A DNA stretch of 64,000 bases from Smallanthus sonchifolius. Its lineage: Eukaryota; Streptophyta; Magnoliopsida; Asterales; Asteraceae. The DNA is taken from the NCBI GenBank assembly GCA_023525975.1, contig CM042032.1:17862001-17926000 (forward strand). Direction: 5' to 3'. Shown one piece after another: positions 34,931 through 45,393 of the stretch. The notes under the pieces were generated by a model. It did not search any database. It saw only the letters and a list, made by a program, of their open reading frames with translations, and was not told the origin of the DNA. Position 1 is the stretch's first letter; every line of letters begins with the position of its first letter. A program made the position numbers and the translations under genes.

Positions 34931-37900
34931 TGTTATATTCTAAAACCGGGATTTCAAATACCTGAAGAATGGATTCTGATGAAGGCTCCGAGAAGAAATG
35001 ACACATATGTTTTAGACATGAGTGTTGCTACAATAATGGATTCAATTACTACATGTTTACTCTTAAAAGCATCTGAATCTGAATCTATTCTTTGGCATCG
35101 GAAGCTAGCTCATATCAACTTCAGAAAAATGAACTATTTGGTGAAGAATGATTTGGTATCTGGTATTCCAAAAATGAAATTTGCTGTGCCTGGTGACTGC
35201 ATTCCTTGCAAGAAGGGCAAGCAACACAGGAAGTCTCACAAATCCAAGAAACAAAATTCTATTGTTACTCCTTTGGAGTTACTGCATATGGATTTGTTCG
35301 GACCGATAAGTATTCGAAGCATTGGAGGTAAATCATATTGTCTGGTGGTAACGGATGACTTTTCAAGATTTTCATAGGTTAAGTTTTTGGCAACAAAGTC
35401 TGAAACGACAGAGACAGTTCAATACTTAGTTCTTAGGTTGGAGAATCTTTTGAATCAGAAAGTCAGACGTATCAGAAGTGGAAATGGCAGCGAGTTCAAG
35501 AATGGAAAGATTGGTTTCTTTTGTTTACAAAAGGGTATACGTCATGAATTTAGCGAACCATATGTTCCTCAACAAAACGGTGTTGCTGAGCGAAAGAACA
35601 GAACTCTGATTGAGGCAGCTAGAACAATGTTGGCAGATTCTAAGCTACCGTTACTTTTTGGGCCGAAGATGTGAATACGGCATGCCATGTCTTGAATCAT
35701 GTTCTGACCGTCAAGCGACACAACAAGACGTGTTATGAGTTGTTAAATGGTCGCAAGCCTAATTTGAATTATCTTCTTCCTTTTGGGAATCCGTGTACTC
35801 TTCTGAAGATCCGGGATGTTTCTACCAAGTTTAGCGAAAAGGCGATCGAAGGAATTTTTCTGGGTTATGTTGCTAATTCTTTGAATAAAAGAGTGTATAA
35901 CAAGGAAACACGACTGATCGAAGAATGGTTTCATATCGATTTTTCTAATCGATCTATTCCTCAGAAGGCGGTTGGTCCAGAGTGGGCGTTTGATTATGAC
36001 AGCTTATTCAAGTCTTTTAACTTTGCACCTGGTTTATCTGATGAAGAAGTTGCTTTACTATACAATTCATGTCATGGTGATCAAGATTGTGGGTTAACTC
36101 CAAAATCAACGATTCCACATTCCATTCCATCATCATCAGTTTACACTGATCCGTATGCTGCATCGAGTTCGGGAACTCACGAGACTGATAGTGAGGATGA
36201 TGAAGAAATTTTTTAGGATTCTTCGGCAGATCCATTAATTGTTGATGATTCATCCAACACTACACATGTTCAGGGGGAGATTTCTACAAATTTAGATTCA
36301 GATATACCAATTAATCAATCTTCTCAAACAGATACTTCTCAAGTTGATATTTTACCTGTTCCGGAGGTGGCTTCCATAAAAGAACTCAAAGATCATCCGG
36401 TGATGAATATCATTGGGAATTTGCAAGATGGAGTTTAAACTCGTTCTTTAACTGAAAATACTTGTTTATATTCATACATTAGAGATACTGGAGTAATTGA
36501 TGTTTGCTTAAATTCTTGTTTTATTTCTCAGGTAGAACCTAAAAATGTGGAGATGGCTTTACAAGACAACAACTGGATAGAAGCAATGCAAAAAGAGCTT
36601 GCTCAATTTGATAAGCTAAAGGTGTGGAATTTAGTTGATTTACCAAAGGGAATGTATCCGATTGGCACCAAGTGGGTTTTCAAATGTAAAAAGGATGATC
36701 GTGGTGTTGTGGTACGGAACAAAGCAAGATTGGTCGTACAAGGCTTTAATCAACAGGAGGGTATTGACTATACTGAGGTGTACGCACCTATAGCAAGGTT
36801 GGAAGCAATTCATTTGTTTTTAGCTTTTGCTTTGTCCAAAGGTTTCAAGGTTTATCAACTGGATGTCAAAAGTGCTTTCTTGTATGGCAAGGTGAAAGAG
36901 GAAGTTTATGTTTGTCAACCAACGGGGTTTGAGGATCCATTGTATCTTACAAAATTGTTCAAGCTAGATAAAGCTCTTTATGGTCTTCATCAAGCACCCC
37001 GTGCGTGGTATGAAACGTTGTCGCATCACCTTTTAGACAATGGTTTCGATCGTGGTCAAATTGATTCCACCTTGTTCACAAAGAAATCAGGGGGAGATTA
37101 CCTGATGGTTCAGATCTACGTGGATGATATTATATTTGGCTCAACAAACGAAGAGTTATGCAAATAGTTTGAGAATGTTATGAAGTTGAAGTTTGAAATG
37201 TCCGCTATGGGAGAGTTGTCGTTCTTTTAGGATTACAAGTTAATCAAAAAGAGGATGGTTTCTTTATTCACCAGTCCAAATACGTGAAAGACATTTTGAG
37301 CCGGTTCAAAATGGAAGACTGTTCCCCATATGACACTCCGATTCCGGTAAATCACAAGATGAATCCAGATCCGAAAGGAAAGGATATTGACAGCCGCTTG
37401 TATAGGGCAATGATTGGCTCTCTCATGCACTTAACTGCATCCAGGCCAGATATAATGTTTGCCATGTGTCTCTGTTCCAGATTTCAAGCAAAACCAAAAG
37501 AATCACATCTGATTGCAGTCAAACGTATTTTTCGGTACCTGAAAGGGAAACCGAGATTAGGATTATGGTTTCTGCATGGTTCTAATTTTGAATTTAATGC
37601 TTATAATGACTCAGATTTTGGAGGTTGTTGTTTGGACAGGAAATCTACAACAGGAGGTTGCCAATTTCTGGGTAATCGTCTTGTGTCATGGTAATGTAAA
37701 AAAGCAGACTACTGTCTCAATTTCAACATGTGAAGCAGAATACATCGCTGCTGCAAGTTGTTGTTCACAAATTTTGTGGATTCAGCAACAATTAAGAGAC
37801 TATGGTTTGAATTTCACTTGCACCCCCATGTTCATTGATAATAATGCCACAATGTCTATTACAAATAATCCAGTTAAGCACAGTAAAACAAAGCACATTG

Positions 37901-38061
37901 AAATCAGATATCATTTTATTCGTGATTGTGCAGATAAAAAGTTGATTGAGCTGGTGAAAGTCCATACCGATGACAATCTTGCAGATTTGTTCACCAAGGC
38001 ATTTGATCGTACACGGTTTGAATTTCTGATAAAGATGATTTGTATGATCAATCCTGAATGA
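34930..38061 (+). pseudogene. Element C pol: integrase, reverse transcriptase, RNase H; protease deleted
   Basis: A deletion joins the second zinc knuckle to the GAG-pre-integrase region, so the DSG protease is absent. LWHRKLAHINFRKMNYL and CIPCKKGKQH are intact. In the integrase core the catalytic aspartate is lost (SGNGSEF where B has SDNGSEF, about 35476). Stops at about 35377, 36214 (shared with B), 36438, 37165 and 37692, and frameshifts near 35660, 37215 and 37695. Reverse transcriptase still shows YVDDIIFGST and RNase H YNDSDFGGCC and STCEAEYIAAA. Ends FLIKMICMINPE at 38061. Confidence 0.9.
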
Positions 38062-39535
38062 TTTTTTTTGCTCAAAATAATTCTCATGCAGGTTTATTTT
38101 TTAAATTTTTTTTAACTCTTTTATTTCATTTCTACATTTCAATTTACTGTCAAAAAGCGTGTTATTTATAAAAAGACCAAACAAATATTTTTTTTTAAAA
38201 ATTGACATCATTTGAGCATGAAAAAAAATGATAGTACATCAGTAGATATTCATTCACACATGACCATAGATTGACTGGTTGGTAATTTATGTTTATTCAA
38301 TATATCTGAATTATATATGTTTTGATCTAAACTTCAGAGACTGCACAAATAAGAGATGATAGTGTTGTGTATGCATATAATTTAACTTGTCAATAGGCTA
38401 AAAGCGTCTTTGAACCATTAGTAGTGTGAAAACATAATTGCATATGTTGCAACTGTGATTTGAACCCATTTTGTGCTTGGGTGTGTGTTAAAAGATCATT
38501 ATCAGATATAGAATATGAGGCTTAAAGTGTTTCATGAGACCAATATCGAACTATATTGATTAGCACAATTTATCAGTTCACTTCACTGTCCATGCCTCGA
38601 AAAACATGCAATGTGATGTTGAACTAAGATATGTTTCTGACAACATCTGTTGGAACATATGTTAGCCCTTGGATCATATTGATACATCATCTTTACTAAT
38701 TCCATTGAATTCATAATCCAGATAATAGTTGGATTCACGTACCTGAATCTTATGATTCCACATATATAAGCCAAGACATTGAATCATTCTGATTCCTTAT
38801 ATCCTTCGGGATCTGTTTCTTTTCTTGTGCTAATTAAGATAGTTTCATCCTGGAGATTGATATTATCTTTGCATGAGTCTCATATGTCTTGAAGATAGTG
38901 CAATTTACTTTATGTTGGCATACTAGTGGGGTACACATTGTATTTCATACTTAAATGGTACAATAACTCACAAGAAAGTGGGAATGAGATGCTTTTAGTT
39001 TCAAATCTTATAATATTGACAATTTAAATTTGTGTGTCACAGCCTGTTCCTGTTTTCTTTGGATGTTTATTGCGTATCATTACATGCAATATATGAAAGT
39101 CTGTAAAATGGAAACTTGAAAGAATGTCATAGGATACCAAATTACCTTGATATAAGGATTTTTATCCAAGATGTGTGATTGATATATCATATATACTGAT
39201 ATGATCTTCTTACTCGTGATGTTCGACCAAAAAGATGTGATTTTGTATGTTTTCATTTCAGTTTGTATAGAGAAAATCCAAAAAATATATATATATTTTG
39301 TGTTTCTTATGTTTAAAAAATCAAAAAGATTTTATTTTTTCAGCTTCCATGGAAATATTATTTGTTGGTTTCCTCTTTGCCTAAGCTGATAATTGCAGAC
39401 AGAAGTTGACAAGGGGTCCTTCTCCCGAGTTTGTCTTCTAGAAAGAGAGTGCGTGCAGATGTACAAGACGAAGACTACTACTGGTTTGATGATCTTGAAG
39501 ACCGATGACAATCTTCTGAAGCTGTTGTCAAGGGG
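38062..39535 (+). other. Element C spacer, no third ORF
   Basis: About 1.5 kb of AT-rich DNA that matches the spacer of B between pol and ORF3 in places (for example CTTGAAGATAGTGCA and GTGGGGTACAC). Nothing similar to ORF3 is left. Only small meaningless open frames. Confidence 0.7.
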
Positions 39536-39646
39536 GAGTCTGTTGGAGCATATTCTGGTGACAACGAGCTTGAAGATTATATGTCTTAGTCTTAGAGTCT
39601 TTGACTTGTAATTGATATAATTGTTAGCAACAGTTAAGGGGGAGTC
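39530..39646 (+). other. Duplicated polypurine tract of element C
   Basis: AAGGGGGAGTC followed by TGTTGGAGCA at 39530-39550, and again AAGGGGGAGTC followed by TGTTAGAGCA at 39636-39656. Only the second is followed by a full LTR. Repeated polypurine tracts are described for Sireviruses. Confidence 0.8.
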
Positions 39647-40011
39647 TGTTAGAGCATGTTTTGTAACTGTCCCTGAAATTCTGTATAAGTTCTTAGATAA
39701 TAAGTTCGCCTAAGCATCTTTAGGGGCGAACTTATTAAGTTCGCCTATGGTGCTGTGGGCATTTGTGTTTCCCTATAAATAGGTGTTTGTAAGTCTTAGA
39801 GATTAGACTTCAGAACTTTGAGACCTTAGAAACAGAGTCAAGAACAGATCTGAGAGAGATTGTAAACAGTGTTTTTGAGTGAAATACAAAGTGTTTATTT
39901 ACACCGTGTTGTTGATTGGATTACACATTGCACGTTGATCATGGATTCCGCACGTTATCACCGTGTTGTACCGCGAGTCTAGAAGATCCGTCATGCCCCA
40001 AGGGACATACA
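39647..40011 (+). repeat. 3' LTR of element C
   Basis: TGTTAGAGC..GACATACA, 365 bases. A 10-base deletion relative to the 5' LTR removes the left arm of the first palindrome; the second (39726-39745) is intact. Confidence 0.92.
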
Positions 40012-40743
40012 GGGAAAATGTCGATCTGGAGCTTATTGCAGCTTCTGCAAGATATCTGGACATAAAACAGAAGATTGTTACAAAAAGAAACCCATCACCT
40101 GTTATGAATGTGGTGAGGCTGGCCACATCAAGAGCTATTGTCCCAAACTGAAAAAACCTGAAGGGACAAGTCCTAAGCCAGCTGAAGGAGTAAAGAAGAA
40201 TGCACGAGCATTCGTTCTCAATACTCATGAAGCAGCAGGTATGCCCGATGTCATTACGGGTACATTTCTTATCAATGATATTTATGCTTGAGTTTTGTTT
40301 GACTCTGGTGCAAACCAAAGTTTTATAGATCATAAATTACGTAGACTGTTGAATAAAACTCTAGCTAAATTAGACATGAAATACGTGGTAGAAATTGTCA
40401 ACAGGGACCTAGTCCAAATCTCAGAAATCCTAAACGATTGTAATATCACACTATCAGGACATGTTATTCCTGTACAACTATTGCCTATGACTTTGGCAGG
40501 TTTTGACATTGTTCTAGGAATGGACTGGTTAGCCTCTAACCAAGCCCATATACCGTGTGATAAGAAAGCCATAGAACTTCGGTCACCGAAAGGCGATATC
40601 ATAATTATAAATGGTGATTTAATATCCAACTCTGTGGAAATAATTTCCATGTTAAAAGCCACAAAATATTTACTCAAAGGATGCTTAGCATACCTTATAT
40701 TTGTAACCACCGACACTAAAAAAAAGATTGAAGAAGTGCGGTT
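40012..40743 (+). pseudogene. Element D gag zinc knuckles and aspartic protease
   Basis: Resumes after C with CSFCKISGHKTEDC and CYECGEAGHIKSYC, two CCHC knuckles in a row, then an Ala/Lys linker and a retropepsin domain with the active-site LFDSGANQSFID (about 40297-40332, preceded by a stop at 40289) and IVLGMDWL in the flap-distal part. Frame changes near 40730 lead into reverse transcriptase. Confidence 0.85.
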
Positions 40744-42118
40744 GTGGCTGAATTTCCTAATATCTTTCCCGATGAACTGCTTGGAATTCCGCCTAAGAGA
40801 GAAGTTGAGTTCAGAATTAATCTAGTACCCGGTATGACACCTATTGCTAAAGCCCCGTACAGATTAGCTCCAACTGAGATGGTAGAATTAAACAAGCAGT
40901 TAGATGAATTGCTAGAGAAAGGATTCATAAGACCAAGCTCGTCGCCTTGGGGAGCTCCTGTCTTATTCGTTAAGAAGAAAGACGGTTCCATGCGTATGTG
41001 TATTGATTATCGTGAGCTGAATAAAGTCACGATTAAGAACCGTTATCCACTTCCCAGAATTGATGATCTCTTTGATCAACTTCAGGGAGCTTGATGCTTC
41101 TCAAAAATTGATCTTCGTTCTGACTATTATCAATTGAAAGTCCAGGAAGAAGATATTCCCAAAACAACTTTCAGAACTCGATACGGTCATCATGAGTTCA
41201 CGGTAATGCCATTTGGACTTACTAATGCACCAGCTGCTTTCATGGACATGATGAATCGAGTTTGTAAACCTTACTTGGATAAATTCATTATCGTATTCAT
41301 TGACGACATCCTTATTTACTCTAAAAGTAAGGAAGAGCATGCGAACCATTTGAAAATTTTGCTTGAACTTTTGAGAAACAAAAAGCTATATGCTAAATTC
41401 TCAAAATGTGATTTTTGGTTGTCAGAAGTTCAATTCCTTGGACATATCATTAACGCTGATGGCATCCAAGTTGATCCTATCAAAATAGAAGCAATATCCA
41501 AATGGGAAATCCCTAAGTCACTAACCGAAGTCCGTAGTTTTCTCGGTTTGGCTGGTTACTATCGAAGATTTATCTAAAATTTTTCTCGAATTGTTGTTCC
41601 ATTAACTTCTTAGACTCGCAAGTCATTTAAGTATGAATGGGGACCTAAGCAATTTGAAGCTTTTGAAACTCTGAAACAGAAACTGACACAAGCACCCATA
41701 CTGGCATCGCCAGGTGGAAACAAAGGCTTTTCAGTGTACTATGATGACACACCGGCTTTGGTTGTGTGTTAATGCAAGGAAGCAAAGTTATTGCTTATGC
41801 TTCCAGACAATTAAAAATTCATGAGAAGAATTATACGACTCACAATTTAGAGTTGGGCGCCATAATCTTCGCACTGAAATTATGAAGGCACTATCTATAT
41901 GGAGTCAAATTCACCATATTCACTGATCATAAAAGCCTAAAGTATATATTCAGTCAGAAAGAACTTAATATGAGGCAAAGACGTTGGATGGAAGTCCTGA
42001 ATGATTACCTTTGCGAGATCTGTTATCATGAAGGTAAAGCTAATGTGGTAGCTGACGCCTTGAGTAGAAAAGAACATGAGAAACATAAACGAATTCATGC
42101 CTTAAGACTCGATCTTTA
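40744..42118 (+). pseudogene. Element D reverse transcriptase and RNase H
   Basis: Ty3-type RT: FPDELLGIPPKREVEF, KKKDGSMRMCIDYRELNK, FRTRYGHHEFTVMPFGLTNA, and the catalytic FIDDILIYSK (about 41293). One TGA at 41092 splits it; a TAA at 41575 and TAG at 41611 follow. RNase H is frameshifted but readable (YASRQLKIHEKNYTTHNLEL, FTDHKSLKYIF, ADALSRKEHE) to about 42118. Confidence 0.9.
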
Positions 42119-42533
42119 AATAGATCTTATCACTCGTATTAAGGAATCTCAACAAATGGCCTTAAAAGAACCAAGCCTCGAGAAAGAAGGTTTGGGAGGC
42201 ATGATCGACCAATTGGTCAAAGACGATGATAATATTCTTAGAATGAATAAAAGAATCTGGGTTCCTATCTATGGAAACGTGCGTGAAGAAATTCTCAAAG
42301 AAGCTCATAAATCTAAGTATACGATGCATCCTGGAAGCGATAAAATGTACAAAAACCTAAAAGTCAATTATTGGTGGATAGGAATGAAGAAACATATCGC
42401 TATCTATGTTGCAAAATGCTTAACCTGCTTTCAAGTTAAAGCTGAACATCAAACGCCGTCTGGCTTATTGAAGTAACTTGAAATTCCTGTCTTGAAACGG
42501 GAGATGATAACCATGGATTTCATTACTAAACTT
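42119..42533 (+). pseudogene. Element D integrase, N-terminal zinc-binding part
   Basis: EAHKSKYTMHPGSDKMYKNL and CLTCFQVKAEHQ give the H..H..C..C zinc domain, then the core begins ITMDFITKL and is cut at 42533 by element E. A TAA at 42474 interrupts it. It continues at 62507 (PRTSRGNDTIWVIID). Confidence 0.85.
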
Positions 42534-44186
42534 TGATGCGTTGCAAAGCACACATGCATTTCTGTCCTATTTCGTGTCATTTTTGTATAGTTTTAGAGTC
42601 ATATTGAGTTGTTTATAGTTAGTATTGATTTGTGTAATGGTTTGTAGGTAATCGGGTGAGTTTGGAGCTTAAACGATCAAGTATGGTGAAGGCACGAGCG
42701 AACGAGGCGAAACGAGAAAACAACAAAACTTTCTGTCAACGAGGGTGCCTTGCGGTACTTGAGCCAGTAGGGCCTTCCCCCTTGCGGTACGCGAGGGGTG
42801 GGTTTTCACTCGCGACTATTTTGTCTCTCGCGGTACACAAGAGACTGGACCCATGGGCCTCGCGGTACGCGGGAGACCCCAATTACGCAGATTTTTAGGT
42901 ATTTTCATGGTATAAAAGCTTAAGTCCGTTTCTTGGGTTGAGAATTCGATTCTAGACATAAAGTTAAGGACTTTTGGGTGATTTTGGGTGGGAGAAGTCA
43001 CAAGGGATCAAGGATTGAAGCGTTGGATGCATGGATCGATTGGATTATCGTCTTTTCGGTTTATGTTTCTTATCTTTTGCTTTTTGATTCATCTATCTTG
43101 CATCATGATTCTGAATATTATACTTTATGTTGATGTTTTGATGATGGTAGTATGCTAGATTTCTTGAACTACCTAGATTTTGATGATTATGCGTTGTTAT
43201 TTGGTTTGATTTTGGATTTCGATTTCTTTTTGATGGATTAACAATAAAGTAAAGAACTTGGTTTTGTTTGATTGGATGTATATGCGTATTTGATCTTGAT
43301 TCATGATCTGTTGATTGTTCCATATGCTGCTTTGTGAATGTCTTTCATGTGTGGTCGCATATTAGGTCACTAGCTGTGTGTATGTGATTGGTTTATGGTT
43401 TACTGTCTTGTATCCATAGGAACATCGATTGAGAGTCTATTAGGATTGAGTATTCTGCCTGCTTCAATAGCTGAGAGGTGAGAAGTTGTCGGGTAATCTG
43501 TGGTGTTAGGGTTTTTAGGTTAACTGCTCTGAAAGGAGGGTTCCTAGGGTCTCTTAGCAGTCATTGATATTCCGTGTCTAGTCAAGTGAATTCAAGTTAC
43601 TTCTTGCACTGAAAGGTGTATTGAGATAGTGAGACTGAGAGGTAATCTGTCTAGCGAGTACTTTAGTGTTGTTGGAGATAACTGAGAGGTGATCCGACTA
43701 ACTGGTGAGTTTCACACGTCCCTTAGGTTTCCTTTTAGGTCACAACCGGAGAATGATCTAGGATCCACTAGGTTGTTTAAGTGTGTCGTATTATAAGAGC
43801 CCGGTTCCATCATAGTTTCCGTATCCAAGAGATTTCCAGGGTACATGAATAGGATTCAAAGTCTAGGTAGTGCTTTCCCCATTTGTAAGTTGTCTAAAGT
43901 CTTTTGCTTTATATTTGGTTTCGTTAGTTAGAGAGCTCCATTAGGTCACAATACAAATCTCCCCCAATATAATTCAGTTTAGTTAGTTGAGTTAGAGTCT
44001 AGATAGAGTTGTCGCTAGTGTCTCGTGGGTTCGATATCCGGAATTCATTTGACTTTGCTGCATTGGTCGGTACACTTGCCGGTTGTGTGGTCTAGTATTA
44101 GGTTGAGTCTAGATTTATAAATTTAAAGCTAGAGTGTCTAGGTTAGGTTTTATAGTTAGTTTTTATAGACCGTCCAGCACACATCA
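42534..44186 (+). repeat. 5' LTR of element E
   Basis: TGATGCGTTGC..GCACACATCA. GCGGTACGCGAG-type palindromes at about 42745-42880 lie just before a TATA box GTATAAAAGC (42911). A run of GAGAGGT-like short repeats fills 43480-43700. Confidence 0.9.
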
Positions 44187-44192
44187 AGTTTT

Positions 44193-44210
44193 TGGCGCCA
44201 TTGCCGGGGA
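44193..44210 (+). other. Primer-binding site of element E (tRNA-Asp type)
   Basis: TGGCGCCATTGCCGGGGA, complementary with one mismatch to the 3' end of plant tRNA-Asp. Confidence 0.8.
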
Positions 44211-44381
44211 CACTTAGGCGATAGCGTATCTAACTTTGATTGAACTTATCTGATTAATTGGTCTTTTTTGTGTTTTGAGTCTTTTCTATTTTGTTGAGTC
44301 TAGTTTGTGTGTCCTTTTGTGAGTCTTTGTTTTTAGTGTGTCTAGATTGTATCTTGAGTCTGTCCGTTTATTTTTGTTATT

Positions 44382-44738
44382 ATGTGTGAAATCTGTGGAG
44401 GACCCCATTTTACTCGTCGTTGCCCATATTCATCGGGGGATTCTGCAAACTGCTATGATCATGCTTATCCACAGGTACAGCCATATGCGGAATACAGAAC
44501 TAAAGAAGAGTTGAATGCCTGGTGCAAGGAAGCAAATGAGAAGTATGAGAAAGATATCCAAGCGTTAATTGCTCGCATTGGATCACATCGGCCTAAGAAT
44601 CTGGAGCGTGTGGTTTATGATCATGAAGGGAATGAGATTGGGATTGAAACTGCATTAGGGGAGTTAATTCTGACAACCCCATCACTGGAGACTATAATGG
44701 ACGACGTGCAAATCACAGTGATAGAAGGTGAAACATAA
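44382..44738 (+). CDS. Element E small ORF with zinc-knuckle-like motif (118 aa)
   Basis: MCEICGGPHFTRRCPYSSGD holds a C-x2-C-x3-H-x4-C pattern like the gag knuckle of Athila/Tat elements, followed by a helical stretch (KEELNAWCKEANEKYEKDIQ) and an acidic tail. This is probably the remains of gag kept by a non-autonomous element. A consensus splice donor CAG/GTAAGT begins 13 bases after the stop (44752), so the ORF may be the first exon of a spliced transcript. Confidence 0.55.
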   Translation: MCEICGGPHFTRRCPYSSGDSANCYDHAYPQVQPYAEYRTKEELNAWCKEANEKYEKDIQALIARIGSHRPKNLERVVYDHEGNEIGIETALGELILTTPSLETIMDDVQITVIEGET

Positions 44739-44871
44739 GTTCCACCTCCAGGTAAGTCTTCTGCTCTCAATCTAAATAGTGATGAAGTTTATACTGATTC
44801 CATGCAAGATCACAATGTTTCATTCGATTCTTTACACTTGTCTTTTGAGGGTAATTTTTCACAGGAATCGC

Positions 44872-45352
44872 TGTAGGTCCAGGTAACTCAGCTACTGATC
44901 AAACTCGTGATATGACGTTGATATAACACGAAGTGCGGAATCCTTCGCGTTACCGATTTGTATACTAACCGACAATCCAAAACAACACGCGTAAATAAAC
45001 TTCTCGATTATATTCAGAATAACAATGGTTACAGACTCAATCAGACAATTGTTCACTTCTGTTCAACTCCCTGTCTAATGACTCTGTAACAGATATATAT
45101 AGAACCAAAACTGATGTAAGCGAACTTAATTAAGTTCGCCTGAAACAGACTAAGCGAACTTAATAAGTTTGCCTCAGCTATGCCTAAGCGAACTTATTAA
45201 GTTCGCCTCTGATAGGTCAGGCGAACTTAACTAAGTTCGCCTCTAGGCTTACTACTAAAAACACTTAGCAACTTTACAATTTCATGACAAAACATAAAGA
45301 CATAAAATCTAACTATTACAAGCTTTTGTCATTACAAATCTATGTCCTAACA
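44872..45352 (-). repeat. 3' LTR of element B
   Basis: On the minus strand TGTTAGGAC..GACCTACA. Four palindromes of the GCGAACTTAATAAGTTCGCC type at 45120-45241 about 33-35 bases apart, with a TATATATA box next to them (about 45098, minus strand). Confidence 0.95.
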
Positions 45353-45366
45353 GACTCCCCCTTGAC
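45353..45366 (-). other. Polypurine tract of element B
   Basis: Minus-strand TCAAGGGGGAGTC abuts the 3' LTR start, the same tract as in element C. Confidence 0.9.
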
Positions 45367-45393
45367 AATAGCTTGATCTTCTGTCTTCAGTCT

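Larger units (their letters stand above)
32513..40011 (+). mobile_element. Element C: defective Sirevirus-like copia element inserted in D
   Basis: LTRs 32513-32887 and 39647-40011; flanks GGGAC and GGGAA (5-base duplication, one mismatch). Primer site TGGTATAAGAGC at 32890, polypurine tract at 39636. The LTRs differ at about 13-14 sites plus a 10-base deletion, so this copy is older than B. It is of the same lineage as B (shared GCGAACTTAATAAGTTCGCC motif, similar proteins) but has internal deletions and no third ORF. Confidence 0.92.

Noticed and set aside
43093..43323. Identical minus-strand open frames in both LTRs of E (also 61410-61640)
   Set aside because: They are LTR copies of each other, so conservation only reflects the repeat; composition is Asn/His-rich and not protein-like.
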